Below, piece after piece: positions 1 through 13,500 of a stretch of DNA of 64,000 nucleotides (positions within the stretch are counted from its first letter, which is position 1; each line of letters opens with the position of its first letter). The notes beneath the pieces were generated by a model, which worked only from the letters and a program-made list of their open reading frames with translations, did no database searches and was not told the origin of the DNA. Source of the DNA: Siderastrea siderea (lineage: Eukaryota; Cnidaria; Anthozoa; Scleractinia; Rhizangiidae); contig OZ034967.1 of the NCBI GenBank assembly GCA_964030785.1, forward strand, positions 52,667,533 to 52,731,532, read 5' to 3'. Position numbers and translations under genes: made by a program.

Positions 1-7
1 TCGTGGC

Positions 8-675
8 GTCAAGTGAGGTGACTAAATTTCACGGGCGTACCGATAGTTTTCTATCAGGCCCTCAAACCGACCTCTCTGGACTCCGCAGTGTCGCCTTCTG
101 CTTGTGGACAATCTCACTCAGCCTCTCCCCGGCTGAGGGACATTTTGTCGTCGAAACGTGGCTCGCAATGATTCATGTGTGCACTTCAAATGAAAACGCA
201 TACCAGGAAAGGCGAGTTTCGTATTTAAGAGGGATTTTCGACGGCTTAAAATAGGATCTGGAACCCATGAGAAAGAACAGAGGTATGCGCAAGACCCAAG
301 AATACACCTTTGAAGTTGTAGGGCGATTCGTTTATTGTGATGGAATTTATCGAACCTCAAGTGAGGTGCAGTGTGAAATTGTTTCCTGCCTTTAATTAAT
401 TCTAAACGTTCAATAACTGATGATAAATATAAACCTCAATTTCTCGCCCAAAAAGCTTCAAACCAGCCCAGGAAGCCCTCCAATAATGACCAATAAAACA
501 ATGAAATAAGACAAATCTTTTTTATTTCGACTTCTTTCTGATTTGTGGCAATTTGAGACGTTTTGTATCATTTCCATACAAACTCTTAAATGTTGCCGAT
601 GTCATTATTATGCATAGCGTGGAAAAAACAGTCTAATTTATGCGCAGCTCTCAACCTTAGCTTGGGCTGCCTGTG
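8..675. repeat. direct repeat, copy A
   Basis: This stretch recurs at 996-1661, about 987 bases downstream in the same orientation, with few differences over most of its length. Both copies end in the same GGGCTGCCTGTG string. Open frames inside it are short and present on both strands, so I do not call a gene. It could be a local tandem duplication or two copies of an interspersed element. Confidence 0.85.
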
Positions 676-995
676 GTCACATTTACCTGTTTACCGCAAA
701 AAAAATGTTGTCGAAATTTAGAAGCAGAGACGAGGAGCAGTTTCCACCTAGAAAAAAAACTGCGCCGGTTTTCAAAGGAATGGAAATTGTGGTGGGTATT
801 TTCCACGGTCACAGCAATATTTTTTTTTAGGGCAGACAACCCTATATATGGGAATTAAATAATGAGGTTGTTTTGCGGGCAGTGAGCAGGATCACTTGCG
901 CCAAATACTCGGCATAAAATCATCGAATGGATTGATTAGAGTGCAACAAAAGATAGTTCTTCGTTCGTCCCTAAAACAAAATTATGCTTTTCGAA

Positions 996-1661
996 GTCAA
1001 GTGAGGCGAGTGAATTTCACGGCCGTTCTAATATTTCTCTATTTCTGTAAACCGACCTCTCTGGACTCCGCAGTGTCGTGTTTGCTAATGTCGACAATCT
1101 CACTCAGCCTGTCCCCGGCTGAGGGACATTTTGTCGTCGAAACACGGCTCGCAATGATTCATGTGTGCACTTCAAATGAAAACGCATACCAGGAAAGGCG
1201 AGTTTCGTATTTAAGAGGGATTTTCGACGGCTTAAAATAGGATCTGGAACCCATGAGAAAGAACAGAGGTATGCGCAAGACCCAAGAATACACCTTTGAA
1301 GTTGTAGGGCGATTCGTTTATTGTGATGGAATTTATCGAACCTCAAGTGAGGTGCAGTGTGAAATTGTTTCCTGCCTTTAATTAATTCTAAACGTTCAGT
1401 AACTGATGAAAAATATAAACCTCAATTTCTCGCCCAAAAAGCTTCAAACCAGCCCAGGAAGCCCTCCAATAATGACCAATAAAACAATGAAATAAGACAA
1501 ATCTTTTTTATTTCGACTTCTTTCTGATTTGTGGCAATTTGAGACGTTTTGTATCATTTCCATACAAACTCTTAAATGTTGCCGATGTCATTATTATGCA
1601 TAGCGTGGAAAAAACAGTCTAATTTATGCGCAGCTCTCAACCTTAGCTTGGGCTGCCTGTG
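996..1661. repeat. direct repeat, copy B
   Basis: Second copy of the 8-675 repeat. It is nearly identical from the ACCGACCTCTCTGGACTCC segment to the end. The first 60 or so bases are more diverged. It abuts the left end of the fold-back element at 1662. The 320 bases between copies A and B (676-995) show no gene. Confidence 0.85.
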
Positions 1662-4600
1662 AATTTAAGAGCAACTGTGATGCGAGCAATGCTCCCTTAC
1701 ATCAGGAAAACACGAAAATAGTTTCAAACTACAGCAGGACACAAATGTAAACTGGTAACATTTCGCATATAGCTTTAATTAAAATATACAGCATTCAAAT
1801 AGCTCATTAACTATGTTCAATTCACAAGATAAACAAGTTATGAAGTACATGCCACTCGATGATTGCTAATTGCGCTTTACAAAACAACCTTGATCTACAA
1901 CTATTAATCTGAGAATAAATCAATAAAAGCAAGTCATATTGCCTATATCACAGCCTGTGTTTTGCAAACTTATTTAGCGAACACTTAGTGCCTTGCAAAA
2001 CAATGAAATCAACGAAGGGCATCTTGTTCTGTTTACATTTGCACCCGTTACCTCAATTTTCTGTCATCTTCAATCAAATATATAGATCCATGCGTTTCAG
2101 AGATCATCTTAGAAGCGTCAAACAGTCGGTTTTTAAGAAAATTCTTCGTTCAACAACCTTCATTTACAACAAGCTTTCCCTGCATTTCGTTCTCTCGTGT
2201 TATAGTATTCTGGCAGTAGCCGCTGACCAGTTACTAATGTCAACAACAACACCGGGTACTTCTTCATTTTGCACTCGCGTTTTGGCTCTTAGCTATCTAA
2301 AATTTGAATTCATGATCCTTCACGAATTAATAGTGAAATTATTTGAAAAAAAGGGTTGGAGCTCATGGGGAGAAGAAACAAATTTTTGTCCTTAATTTAA
2401 TCTGCAAGCACACAACCACAATGAAGACCATGGTTTGGCTAAGTAAAATAACTCGTACAGCTGGGTACGTCTTCATGGATTTGAAAATAACCTTCCTGTT
2501 TTCGACTTCTGGGGCTTTGAAAGGTTCCTTCAGTTTTGAGAAAGTAATCAGCTGCAGTTAAGAGACAACCTTAACCCTATCTAGACCGGGCCTTCTTTGG
2601 TCTTCTGAAGCCGTTGTGGGGCAGGCCTCCAGCAAACTCCGATAGCAATAAAGCAAGGAAAATGAAACTTAGAGGGTCAAAAGTATGTCCAAGAATTTTG
2701 CCAAAGAATGTCTCCTTTGAGATCGGCAAGGGATACTGATGACGTCACACGACGTCAGATTTATGTCATAATTTCCAATTGGATCCACCGTATTGGATTT
2801 CGTGATTTCCCTAAGACTTTGGAAAGCCACCCAATTGATCAAAAATGAACAAAAATAATAAAAGAACTCTAAAATTATCTAATAGCATGACACCTTCAGT
2901 AAGAAAGTCATTTTTGTTTTCAGTTAAAACAGTACAGTACCGAACAATTTCAGATGAACACGCCTGTCAAAGTTTGATTGCCTTAGCAAAGTGAATCTCA
3001 CTGTACATTGACCTACCACACTAATTTGTTCCCAACTAATTTTTCAATAAACTTTTGGCGGTGCTTGTTCACACATTAAAAAAATAATAGAAAAGTTTCA
3101 AGTCCCCAAAGGCAGAGTCCGTGCACTCCCCCCCCCCCCCCTCCCCCATTATAGGGTTAATTTAAAATAAAGTAGGGTTTCAAGGAAATCAAAAATTCCT
3201 TCGGCAATGACAGTAGTAAATGACTAGAGACAGTATTCGAGAGGAAACGAGTTTCTGTTCTAGGTAACGGGCCTCTACTGTACAGGTAGAACTTATAGTA
3301 GATAGAACTTATAGTAGAGTAATTTTTGCGCGAGCTCGAGTATCTCACCCGCTATTCAATCCCTAATAAAAATCTGAGGATACTCGTAACTTCCACTGAT
3401 TAAGCCTGGTTCTCATACCACCCAGCTGGCTAGTCTGTGATCAACTCCGGAAGGGTCTGCACTTAAACCCGGAACGCCAGAACGCTGGAACGCTGGAACG
3501 CTGGAACGCTGGAACGCTGGAACGCCGGAACACTTAAACCTGGAACGCCGGAATACTAAAACCAGGAACGCTAGAATACTTCGACTCTAAATGACGATTT
3601 AATATACAAAAGATCGCTGAAAAGACGAACAATTAAGGTTAAGCCACGCTACATTATTAACGTTACCTTCTGACTCCCGCCAAAACCTGCGCGCAGGCTA
3701 GTTAAGATCCAGTGTCTCACCTCTTTTTCTCTGGACTTTGGCTGGGACTAAAGGAAGGGAATAACAGTTTATCACCTTGTAAATGTTACTTTAAACGTTT
3801 TAAGTCAAAGAGTAAATTTCAGGTACATACGCTTACCTTGCTGGAGAGTCCTCCATGTCGATGCCAGGGCGAAACAGCCCAGCAATCAAATAATTTAGAA
3901 TAATAATGGTTGGCGGGAAAACGTAAGGCAGGGGTTGGGGAAGGGATAGTGAGGAGAATGGTTTTGGCGGGAGTCAGAAGGTAACATTAATAATGCGGTA
4001 GCACGGCTTAACCCTAATTGTTTGTCTTTTCAGCGATCTTGTGTATGTTAAATCGTCATTTAGAGTTGAGGTATTCCGGCATTTCGGGTTTAAGTATTCC
4101 GGTGTTCAGGGTTTAAGAATTCCGGCGTTCCGGGTTTAAGTATTCTCGCGTTCGGGGTTTTAGTATTCCGGCATTCCGGCGTTCCGGCGTTCCGCGTTTA
4201 AGTACATGCCCTCCGGAAGTGACATTCACTATGTTTGGCGGTATTAACTGCTAATCTAGAGAAAGTGCAGCAAAACCAAGTCGGGGCGAAATTTCAAAAG
4301 CAAGACGTTTTTTGGGGTATCGTAGGTTCACATTTGGTAGAGCAGTACCCCACGATCAGGTGGTTCTGGGGGCTACATACTGCAAACTGAATCATAACCA
4401 TTAAGTCGTCATGGACCAAGCTCCCACAACTGTTTTACCAAACAGAAAGTATTCAACGGAGGATATTTCTATCAAGTAGTAAAATATTTGCCATACTGAC
4501 GTTTCGCCAGGGTCGGATTCCAGAATTTAACAGCTTGGATGAAACTAGAAGTTTATTTTCAAACATGTTAAGATGCCCCCCCCAAAGTCCGAGTTATGAC

Positions 4601-5385
4601 GTTATTTCACCTTGCTAAAAATACAAAGAAAATAGAAACCACGTCACACACTGTGGTTATGTGCTTGCAGCTCTAAATTAAGGGCAAAAATTTGAATTTT
4701 TGATTTTCCCTCATGAGCTCCAGCCCTTATTTTCAAATGAATTCACCCTTCATTGGTGAGCGATCATACATTCAAATAGAAACGCGAGTGCAACAGGTCT
4801 TTTTGTTGACATTAGCTACTGGTCAGCGGCTACTGCCGGAAAATTTAACACGAGAGAAGTAATACATGGAAAGCTTGGTCTAAATGAAGGCCTTTGAACA
4901 AAGAATTTTCCCAAAACCAACTGTTTTGACGCTTCTAAGATGATCTCTGAAACGCACGGATCAATATTTGATCGAAGATGACAGAATAATTGAGGTAATG
5001 AGTGCAAATGTAAACAGAACAAGATGCCCTTCGTTGATTTCATTGTTTTGCAAGGCACTAAGTGTTCGCTAAATAAGTTTGCAAAACACAGGCTGTGATA
5101 TAGGCAATATGACTTGCTTTTATTGATTTATTCTCAGATTAATAGTTGTAGATCAAGGTTGTTTTGTAAAGCGCAATTAGCAATCATCGAGTGGCATGTA
5201 CTTCATAACTTGTTTATCTTGTGAATTGAACATAGTTAATGAGCTATTTGAATGCTGTACAATTTAATTAAAGCTATATGCGAAATGTTACCAGTTTACA
5301 TTTGTGTCCTGCTGTAGTTTGAAACTATTTTCGTGTTTTCCTGATGTAAGAAAGCATTGCTCGCATCACAGTTGCTCTTAAATTC
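1662..5385. mobile_element. fold-back element with long terminal inverted repeats
   Basis: The left arm begins AATTTAAGAGCAACTGTGAT and its reverse complement ends the element at about 5385. The arms can be followed for roughly 700-800 bases (1662 to about 2460, and about 4590 to 5385). Matching landmarks include a shared TTGCAAAACAATGAAATC segment. The interior has a second, independent inverted repeat. No transposase reading frame is visible, so it is probably non-autonomous. I did not find a convincing target-site duplication. Confidence 0.75.
3420..4215. repeat. inner inverted repeat with 9-bp GGAACGCTG tandem repeat
   Basis: Bases about 3440-3690 are the inverted complement of about 3940-4215. 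Each arm carries a degenerate run of GGAACGCTG or GGAACGCCG units and a shared segment ending in GACTCCCGCCAAAACC. It sits in the middle of the larger fold-back element, making two nested palindromes. A poly-C run lies just upstream, near 3128-3142. Confidence 0.75.
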
Positions 5386-7393
5386 CACGCATAGGTTGTG
5401 GTTCGTAATTTGCATAATTAAGAAATACTGGTGTTTCAAAGCGGCGCCACGTTCTTTAAACCGTCTGGCCGCACGATTTTATTTTATTATAATTAAGACC
5501 AAGTCTTTAACTTTCCATGACTGCAAGGAATTTGCTAGACGAGGTCTCACTTTTTGTTAACATGTATTTTTGTTTACCCATTTTTCCTACTTTTTTAAAA
5601 GCTGTTAAACTGGGTTGTTAAAAGGAACTGTTTTAACTACTCAAAACAACTACATGGAAATGTCAGTAACAGTGTAGGATAAGGAAGAGTTGTACTTATC
5701 AACCATCAGTAGAATTTTGTCCTGCATCAAATTTTAAGTGTTGTGAGGAGTTACCAAAGTTATTGAAAATTGGCATTTTTGTACCAATAAAATATGCATT
5801 TTTGTCCACCAGGGGACCCCCCTTGTAAACTGTTGAAGAAAGCATTTAGAGCCCAAACGAAAAGTGTTTTTAAAGTACCCAGACAAAGTGCAATTCACAT
5901 ACAAGATTTGAAGGAAATCTATTTTGTGACCAATTTGGGTTATGAGGATCTTAGGGAGACAGCCACTTAAATAACAAAACAAATGTACATTAGTGCATTA
6001 TCTGTCTTACGGTTTTCAAATCGACAACCGAAGGTTTACGCTATGCCAATAATAAAAAATATATATCTAATTTGTTAAGCGCTTCATAGTTCACACTTAA
6101 TGATAAAGCTTTAAAGCATCTCAGGACCATCTAACAAAAAAATTGCTTTGAGAGAGTTCCAACTACATTGGTGGTTCCGTCGGCACGTTTTTGTTAATTA
6201 CTTTTTAACAAATCTGCTTCCTTTTTAAAAACATAGCTAAATCTAGCTAACAAAACAAAACATAGGGAGCGGCATAGCTGACCAAATTTATTTGCCTTAT
6301 TAAAAAATATTGCGAAATTTAGCTTACATTTCATATTTGAAAACAGCAGTGGCAATGTTTCCCTTTACAAACAATATTATCCAAAAGGAATTAAATTCAG
6401 AGAGAAATTACATGATCAAAATTATGTATGAATTTCATGGTCAGTTAATAAATTGGTGTTTTTGAGTGAGATTTTAGGCAAAAAACTGAACTACGATATA
6501 AAAAACCTCCTGGTGTCGAATTATTTAAGTGCAACCCTTCTCACACCAGGTTTTTGAAAGATGTCTGACGATATTAAAATGGGGAGGAAAATAATTTTTA
6601 AGTTTCCTAATTCTGATTTATGTATGTTTCATTAAAATGACATAAATCAGCATTCGATTTACTTATGACATCCATTCAAGTGCAATATAGGAGGTATGGC
6701 AGATTTAATTAATATGGGTGGGCTAACTTCTCCCGGCGACAGCCCGCTGACCAAGAAGCCTGAGAACTCTGGGAACTATTGTGTCATTGAGCTGTGAAGT
6801 TGAGCAGTTGGCATATCCTTCGCCTTTTCAAACTAAACAAGAAGTGAACGTTAAAGAAACTACACAATGCGGGTTTCTAGAGCTCCATTACTGCATTCCA
6901 GGGCTCCATTTGGCTAAAAACAGCATTTTTGTTCAGGCTCCAGGTCGAGAGAGGCCTTGGTCCCGCGCTCCACGACAAACTGAATTTCAGGGCTCCAGAG
7001 CTCCCAAGACCCCTACTTTGGGACCCTAAAAAGAGCAGGGCACGGCCTGTCACATTCATTCATGGATTGTGAGAGTGATGTGCAATGATGGATAATGGTT
7101 CAGAGGGTGGGTTAGAGGATAGATCATGGGTGGGGAGACTGGGATGGCATTATGAATTGATAGGAATGATAAGACGTCCAGTCCTATCGTCAGTTAAAAT
7201 TCGAAAGCGCAATGATGAAATTTGATCCACAGAACGATATTACTGTTACTATAAACTTTTAGTCAGACTGGAGGGAGTTAAAAAGAATTCGAAGGTGCTT
7301 TATATTTTCGCTTGCAGTCGGCGCCTTTACAGAGCAAAACTTTCAATTTCGTCCAAACGCACTTAAGTTTTTGTGCCTTTTTTGTTTTCAGTA
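5386..7393. other. no gene seen
   Basis: AT-rich sequence between the fold-back element and the putative first exon of gene 1. Open frames are short, overlap on both strands and show no recognisable domain. It may hold the gene 1 promoter, but I see no dependable core promoter motif. Confidence 0.5.
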
Positions 7394-7471
7394 GTAATAT
7401 TGAATTGTTAGCCCAACGCATGTTTTGTTCCTAACATTCTGCGTTTGTTTAGACTAGTTCTATCAGAGGTC

Positions 7472-7501
7472 ATGTTGTTGGTTGCCATCTTCGTGCTGAG
7501 C
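7472..7501 (+). CDS. tentative start exon of gene 1 (signal peptide)
   Basis: ATG followed by a short hydrophobic stretch MLLVAIFVLS, ending at a strong GTAAGTAAG donor. A TTTGTTTTCAG acceptor at 7393 could start this exon after a 5' UTR intron. Problem: the exon ends in phase 0 whereas the TSP1 exon at 8745 needs phase 1. Ten residues are also short for a signal peptide; genes 2 and 3 have 55-nt start exons ending in phase 1. Either a small exon between 7502 and 8744 is missing from this model, or this is not the true start. Confidence 0.35.
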
Positions 7502-10500
7502 GTAAGTAAGAACGCTGAATTTCAGTAAAAAGGGTTTTTTTTTATTAATCTAAAGCAAGAGAGGATGAAGGAAAAGAGCGAATCCCTCATACATGGGCCT
7601 ATTCCGTGAAATATTGCGACACCTCATTGGTCGGTTAGAATGACGTCATGTGAATCAGATTGTTGACATGGGAACAACAGATAAAAAAAAACTTTGCAGC
7701 ATGGGTGGGAACTAATAACAAATTTCAAATAATTATCATGAGGCACGGGGATTCACTCTCTTACTTCATCCTCTCTCGTCCAAAGATGGTGTGAACGTGA
7801 TTAACTGTCAACGGTAAAACTGCCTAAGTTAATTCTCAACGGTAAAGCAAAGGCAGTTCTCATAACAAATGTGGTTGAATTATCTCAACTTAAGGAATTT
7901 CAGCTCGTTCAACAGCTTCTCTGGCTGTAAACTAATGTGGGTAAATAGTTTATCAGTGAGAACTATAAGCTAAATAATAAAAAATAGTGAAGTTGAAGTT
8001 GACGGCTGCACATAATTTTAAGGTCATTTTCAGAGTAAAAGCAAAATCCTAGTATAATAACCCACGAAAACAAAAAAAAATTCCAAAAGCAATCGCATAA
8101 GTTTAGATAAAGTGTAAGATTGAGATACCGTCGACGGAATTATCTCCTAATAATATTTCAAACACCTAAAATTCAACCGAAAGACCTCAAAAAGCAAAAC
8201 TGATATTTAATACTCAGATCAGTATTCTCACCCGGAGGAGGGGGTACTCAACAAAGTTTTATACGGGGAGGCTGTGCCCGGAGGCTCAGACCCTTACCCT
8301 GATTTTTTAACCAAAATGGTGCCGCTTTCATATACCTAGAGCAAATTGCACCTCTTTCTTATACCGAGAGAAAAATTGCACCCCTTTCTTATACCTCAAG
8401 TACAAGTCAAAACAATAGAATTTCTATGATCGCCACATTTTTCCGGGACTTTCAGTCCTTCCGGCTCAGTTGCTCAAAGGCACCAAGCTTTTAAATGTTT
8501 CGCATTATTACTTCTACCAAAATGTGGCACCCTTTTATGCACTTAGCTTTAGCCGCCATCTCGTTCACATTGCAGCGGATTTTGGGACCCTAAAATGACG
8601 ATTTTCCCTACCCTTTAAGTTTACTGCGAGCTTAAAAAAGGCATCTCTTTCGGGCGGAGCCTCTTCGTATAGCCCACTAAAGATGTTCAGAGTACCCCTG
8701 GGTATTCTCAGCATGCTTACTATTTCTTTGTTTTTGATACAAAGGAAACGTAATGGTGCAGGGCGAGTCCCCGTACGGTCCTTGGAGTGTTTGGTCAGAG
8801 TGTAGCGTTGACGAAGGACAGGGAGTGATGAGCCGAACAAGGGACTGCATAGTAGATGAATGTCCCCAGCCTGGGGAATACCTAGACGTCATGGCCTGTT
8901 TTGTGAAACCATGCAATTGTGAATGTCCAGTACCTCCAGGTAGGTTAAAAAACTTCCTTAGTTAATTAAATACATGAAACACATTAAGATATTGTTGTTG
9001 AAATGATCACAAAAATACAAATCAGTTTGCTAATAAAGCTTACCTGATAAACAGCAAATCAGCTTACCAAACACAAGCTACAGCCAACAAATAATCTAAC
9101 CGTTTATCCTTGCATTCGTTTCCAGCGCAGTTCTTTATCTGTGGTTACTGCTAATTTTAGTCAAAGACATCCAAAGTTGTCTCTTACACGCATTAACAAA
9201 ACCTGGTCATAACACATTTGTCGATCAGAGGAATATAATAATAAAACACCCCGATACAAGGACAGTGATAATCTGTACGTTACGCAGTAATGTCTTTCTC
9301 TTTTCTAGGCCCACAAGAATTTACCACTGTTGGTAAATATTCGTTTGTGTTACTTCTATTGTAATTCTTTTTCTTTTTTTTTTTTATCACAACTGCTTCT
9401 CTCTCTTTTACTCCTTTTCTTTTACTAAATTTTTGATTTTTGTACCAGTAAAATTTTCGTATTTATGTATTTATTTATTTGTATATTTATTTATTTATTT
9501 ATTTATTTATTTAGCCTCTTCAAGTACAACACCAAACGGAAAAAAATAGACAATTAAATAAAAACCAAAGAGAGCAAACAATGGCAGGGTAGTCGCTACA
9601 GCAAAGGCTAGCTAGTTACAGTGGTCCCCTCACACCTAAAAAACAGTAAAAACTAAGTACAGGAAGAAAAGTGTGCCAGCCCGCGGGCGCTGACATTTAA
9701 GGCAGATGGACGTCCAAGTACAGGGATCTTCCTGGTCTTCCAGAAACATTTCGTATAGTACCACAACAATCAACAACAGCTTTTAGTTTGTTTGTTTGTG
9801 ATGTGTGTTTTTTGTTCATTCGTTTATTTTTCTTTTTTTAATTTCTAATATCATGTTTTCGTTTTCTTTGTCAGCCTCAGTAGAATCGACTACTGCTAGT
9901 AAATATTTGATTCTTTTTGTTTTGTTTTGTTTTTATTTCCTTCTCTCGTTTTATTATAACTTCATCTTCTCCACATTTTTTTAACTTTTTCTCGGACATT
10001 CTTCTTCACTTTTTCAGCCACAGGAGAAGCGTTTTCGTTCTAATACTTTCCAAGCCTTTTTATGCTTCTAACATTTTGATCATTGTCACCCTCAGAATTA
10101 AGAATCAACCCCTGCTACTAAATAGATATTTTCGTCTTTTGATAATTATCTTGTCTTGTTCTCGTTTTGATTTAACCGTGGTCACCTTTACCATCTTTTA
10201 ATGTCTCTGACGAATAAACTACTGCTCGTAAATATCCCCTAATTCCTTTTTTATATTGCCCTTCTTCACCATATTCTTTAACTACCGTTCTATTTCTTCT
10301 TCTTCTTCGTTGTCGTCGTCGTTCTCCACCATTTCTGTTCTGACTAACATCATCCTCTTCTCGTGTTATGATAACATTATCTCCACCTTTTTATTTTTCT
10401 ATTATTTTCCTTTTCTTTTTCAGCCGCAGGCGAAGAATCTACATCTTGTAAGTATTCGTTTTCTTTTTCATACATTTAATTTCTGGTGTTTACTTCAAAC

Positions 10501-13500
10501 TTTTTCTCCATCTTTTCTAACATTTCTACTATTTTTTTCCTTGTCAGACTCAGAAGAAACAACTACTTCCGGAAAATCTTTGTTTTCGACATTTTTACTT
10601 TCCCCACTCGTTTTATTACCCCACCATCTTCGCCATCTCATCACCAGTTCACTTAAACTTCTGATAAAATATTTCGTTTCTTTTTTTAAAATTTATTCTT
10701 GTAACTGCGTCTTCTTTCTCACATGTATTTTTTTTTCTTAGCACCAGAACAATCGACTTCTGCTGGCAAATATTTTTCTTTCTTTTTAATATAACATCGT
10801 CTTCCTTCCCATCTTGCACTTCTGTCATTTTCTTTTATTGTCAGCACCAGAAGAATTTTCTACTGCTGAAAACTTTTTGTTTTCTTCTTTTTGATATCCT
10901 GTATTATATTTTTAATAGAACATCACCTTGCCAAATTTTTGCATTTTTAACATTATATTTTCGTTTTCTATTTCAGCGCCAGAAAAATCGACTCCTGGTA
11001 CACACTATTTCTCTTCTTTTTTTTTTACATTTCTTCTTCTCGCTTTACTTTAAAAGCACCTTCACTTTATATATTTTTGTTAATATCGTGTGTTTGTTTT
11101 CTTTGTCAGCCTTAGTTGAATCAACTGCTGCTGGTAAATATTTGTTTTATTTCGGTTTGGTTTTAGTTTTATTTCGTCCTCTCGTTTTAAATGTGTTAGA
11201 ACTTCATCTTTTCCACCTTTTTTATTTTTCTAACATTCTTCGTCACCTTTTCAGCCACAGGAGAAGCGTCTACGCCTGGTAAATACTCGATTTTCACTTT
11301 TGTACATAAATATTTTCTCGTTTTAATTAAAACACCATTTCCCAGTCTTTTTCTACTTCTAACATTTTCGTGTTCCTTGCCAGCACCAGAAGAATCAACT
11401 AATGCTGGTAAATAGTTATTTTCGTCTCTTTTTTTTTTGTGCATTACCTATTCTCGTTTTATTGGAAACGCGATCATCTTCACCATTCTTTTAACATTTC
11501 TGACATTTTCTTTCTCGTTACCAGCTTCAGAAGAGCCAACTACTACTGGTAAATATTTTTTCTTACATTCCTTCTTCTCGTATTATTGTTATTATAACAG
11601 CAATTTCACCATACTCTTTAATTTTTGTTTTTGTTTTTTTCATCTTCACCATGCTTTTATTTGCATTTTCTCCTCCTTTCTTTTAATAATTACAGCATCT
11701 TCTCTCTTTCAATTCTTTTTAACATTTTTCTTTATCTTTTTAGCCCTAGAAGAATCGTCTACTCCTGGTAAATATTCGACATTTTATCCTATCCTACATT
11801 CAATTCCTTCGATTTAATAAAACCTTTCTCCCTCTTTTTTTAATATTTCTACCATTTTTGTCACGCCAGAAGAATAAACTAAAGCCGGTGAATATTCATC
11901 TGTTTGTCTTTTACATATGCTGCTCTCGTTTTATATATTATTTCCCTGGCGTCAGCCTCAGAAGAATCAGTTACTACTGGTATATATTAATTTCCTACAT
12001 TCAATTCCCTCGATTTAATAAAACCTTTCTTCCTCTTTTTTCTTAATAGCGGAGCCTGCGGGCAAAGCCCGCCAGCGGAGCTCCATTGCTAAGGAAATTT
12101 GGTAATGTATCGATGCGAAAAATTTTGGTTGTGACGTCAGCGTACGTCCGTCCGTCCGTCCGTCCGACCGTCCGTACAGACTCTGGGGGAGGGGGAGGGA
12201 AGTCCCAAGGCAACCCGACCGGGAGTGGGGAATGCCATCTTTTCTTGGCGGGAAATCGCGCGGTGCTTTTGGGCAACCGGCGTGAAATCGCATGACCATC
12301 GTCGCTTTTGAAAAAGAGGTTTCTTTAAAAAGCTTAAGTTTATTTAGCAAAACGATTGTTCGACGGTACTGTAGTTTTAAACTTGAGAAAAAAACGTTTA
12401 ATGCCTATAAATGGAAAGAAAAAGTCCAAAAGAATACTGGTAGTAGGCGAAAACTTCAAGTTACGAAAGCTGCCTTCAAAGGACCTCATCGCTTTGTTTT
12501 CTTCACGGCGGAGAGCTTCCCTTGTTCTGAAACACAACCAAGTAAATGAAGTTTTTAAAGGGTTTAAGGTGCATGATGTTGAGTATTTATTACGGTCAAA
12601 GAAATTACATTTTGAAATTGAATTTATGTCATTAGAAATGTGTCATTTACTTCTGACTTCAAAAAATTATTAGAAAACGAGCTCAGATTTGTGACAGATG
12701 TAGTCTTAGAATATTTTGCCATGCTGGAAGTGTAATGCGAATTGCATTTAAGTGTAAACTTACGAGTTTTCGAATAAACTTTTTCAAAAATGATTTCTCT
12801 GTTTATTTTGTGTTTGTTTATTCATAACAGTAGGTCAAAGCACAGTCGCAAGGCAACTGCACAAGCATCACTTACGGCGAATAATTGCTTTCAATTTTAA
12901 CTGTCGGATCGGTTTGTGCAATTGTCGATTTTCTTGTCCTAGAACTTTTCAATAGTAAGCGAAGCAGTTGTCGGTTTAAGACTATTTTATCCGAAAAGCT
13001 TCCGAAAAACAAGTTTTTTTGCGTTCCTCAAAGCGCCTAACTTTAAATGGGCTTACTTCGCATCCGCAAAACTTATGCCATAATTTAAAGCGTGTTTGGT
13101 GTTTGCTCGTTTTCAATCTTGATGGTATAAATTTTGACCAGACTAATAGGGGCAGTTCATGTTATTTGTTAACTGAACATCTGAACGCGATGAAGATAGC
13201 CCATTTACTTCAGAATAAGTATTATTTTGTTGTTGTACATGAGCGCTGTTTCAAGTTCATTCAAGCCAACGGCCAATAATCCAAGGAGATTTGACAAGCC
13301 TTGACAGTTATTGACAGGATATGGAAACATTTAAAAAACCAAGCAAGACTGCTCCTGAGTAAAATATGTGTTCAGTTTGATGCCCGAAAAAAAAATTAAG
13401 CTGTGCTCAGCCTCTAGAATGAGCTTTCGAGCTTGGTTTTACAGAACAGATCCTCAAAATCTTGGAGGACAATTCGGAACACTTTCGGGCTTTTTGAGAA

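Noticed and set aside
118..1346. Two identical 80-residue minus-strand open frames (118-360 and 1104-1346)
   Set aside because: Identity comes from the direct repeat. Overlapping frames on the other strand are equally conserved, with no domain and no splice context.
9917..10741. Open frames of 94 and 161 residues in array 1
   Set aside because: Phe/Ser-rich translation of polypyrimidine introns running through mini-exons in the wrong frame.
12086..12295. VRPSVRPTVRTD protein
   Set aside because: Produced by the GTCC tetranucleotide run inside a repeat, with a mirrored frame on the other strand.
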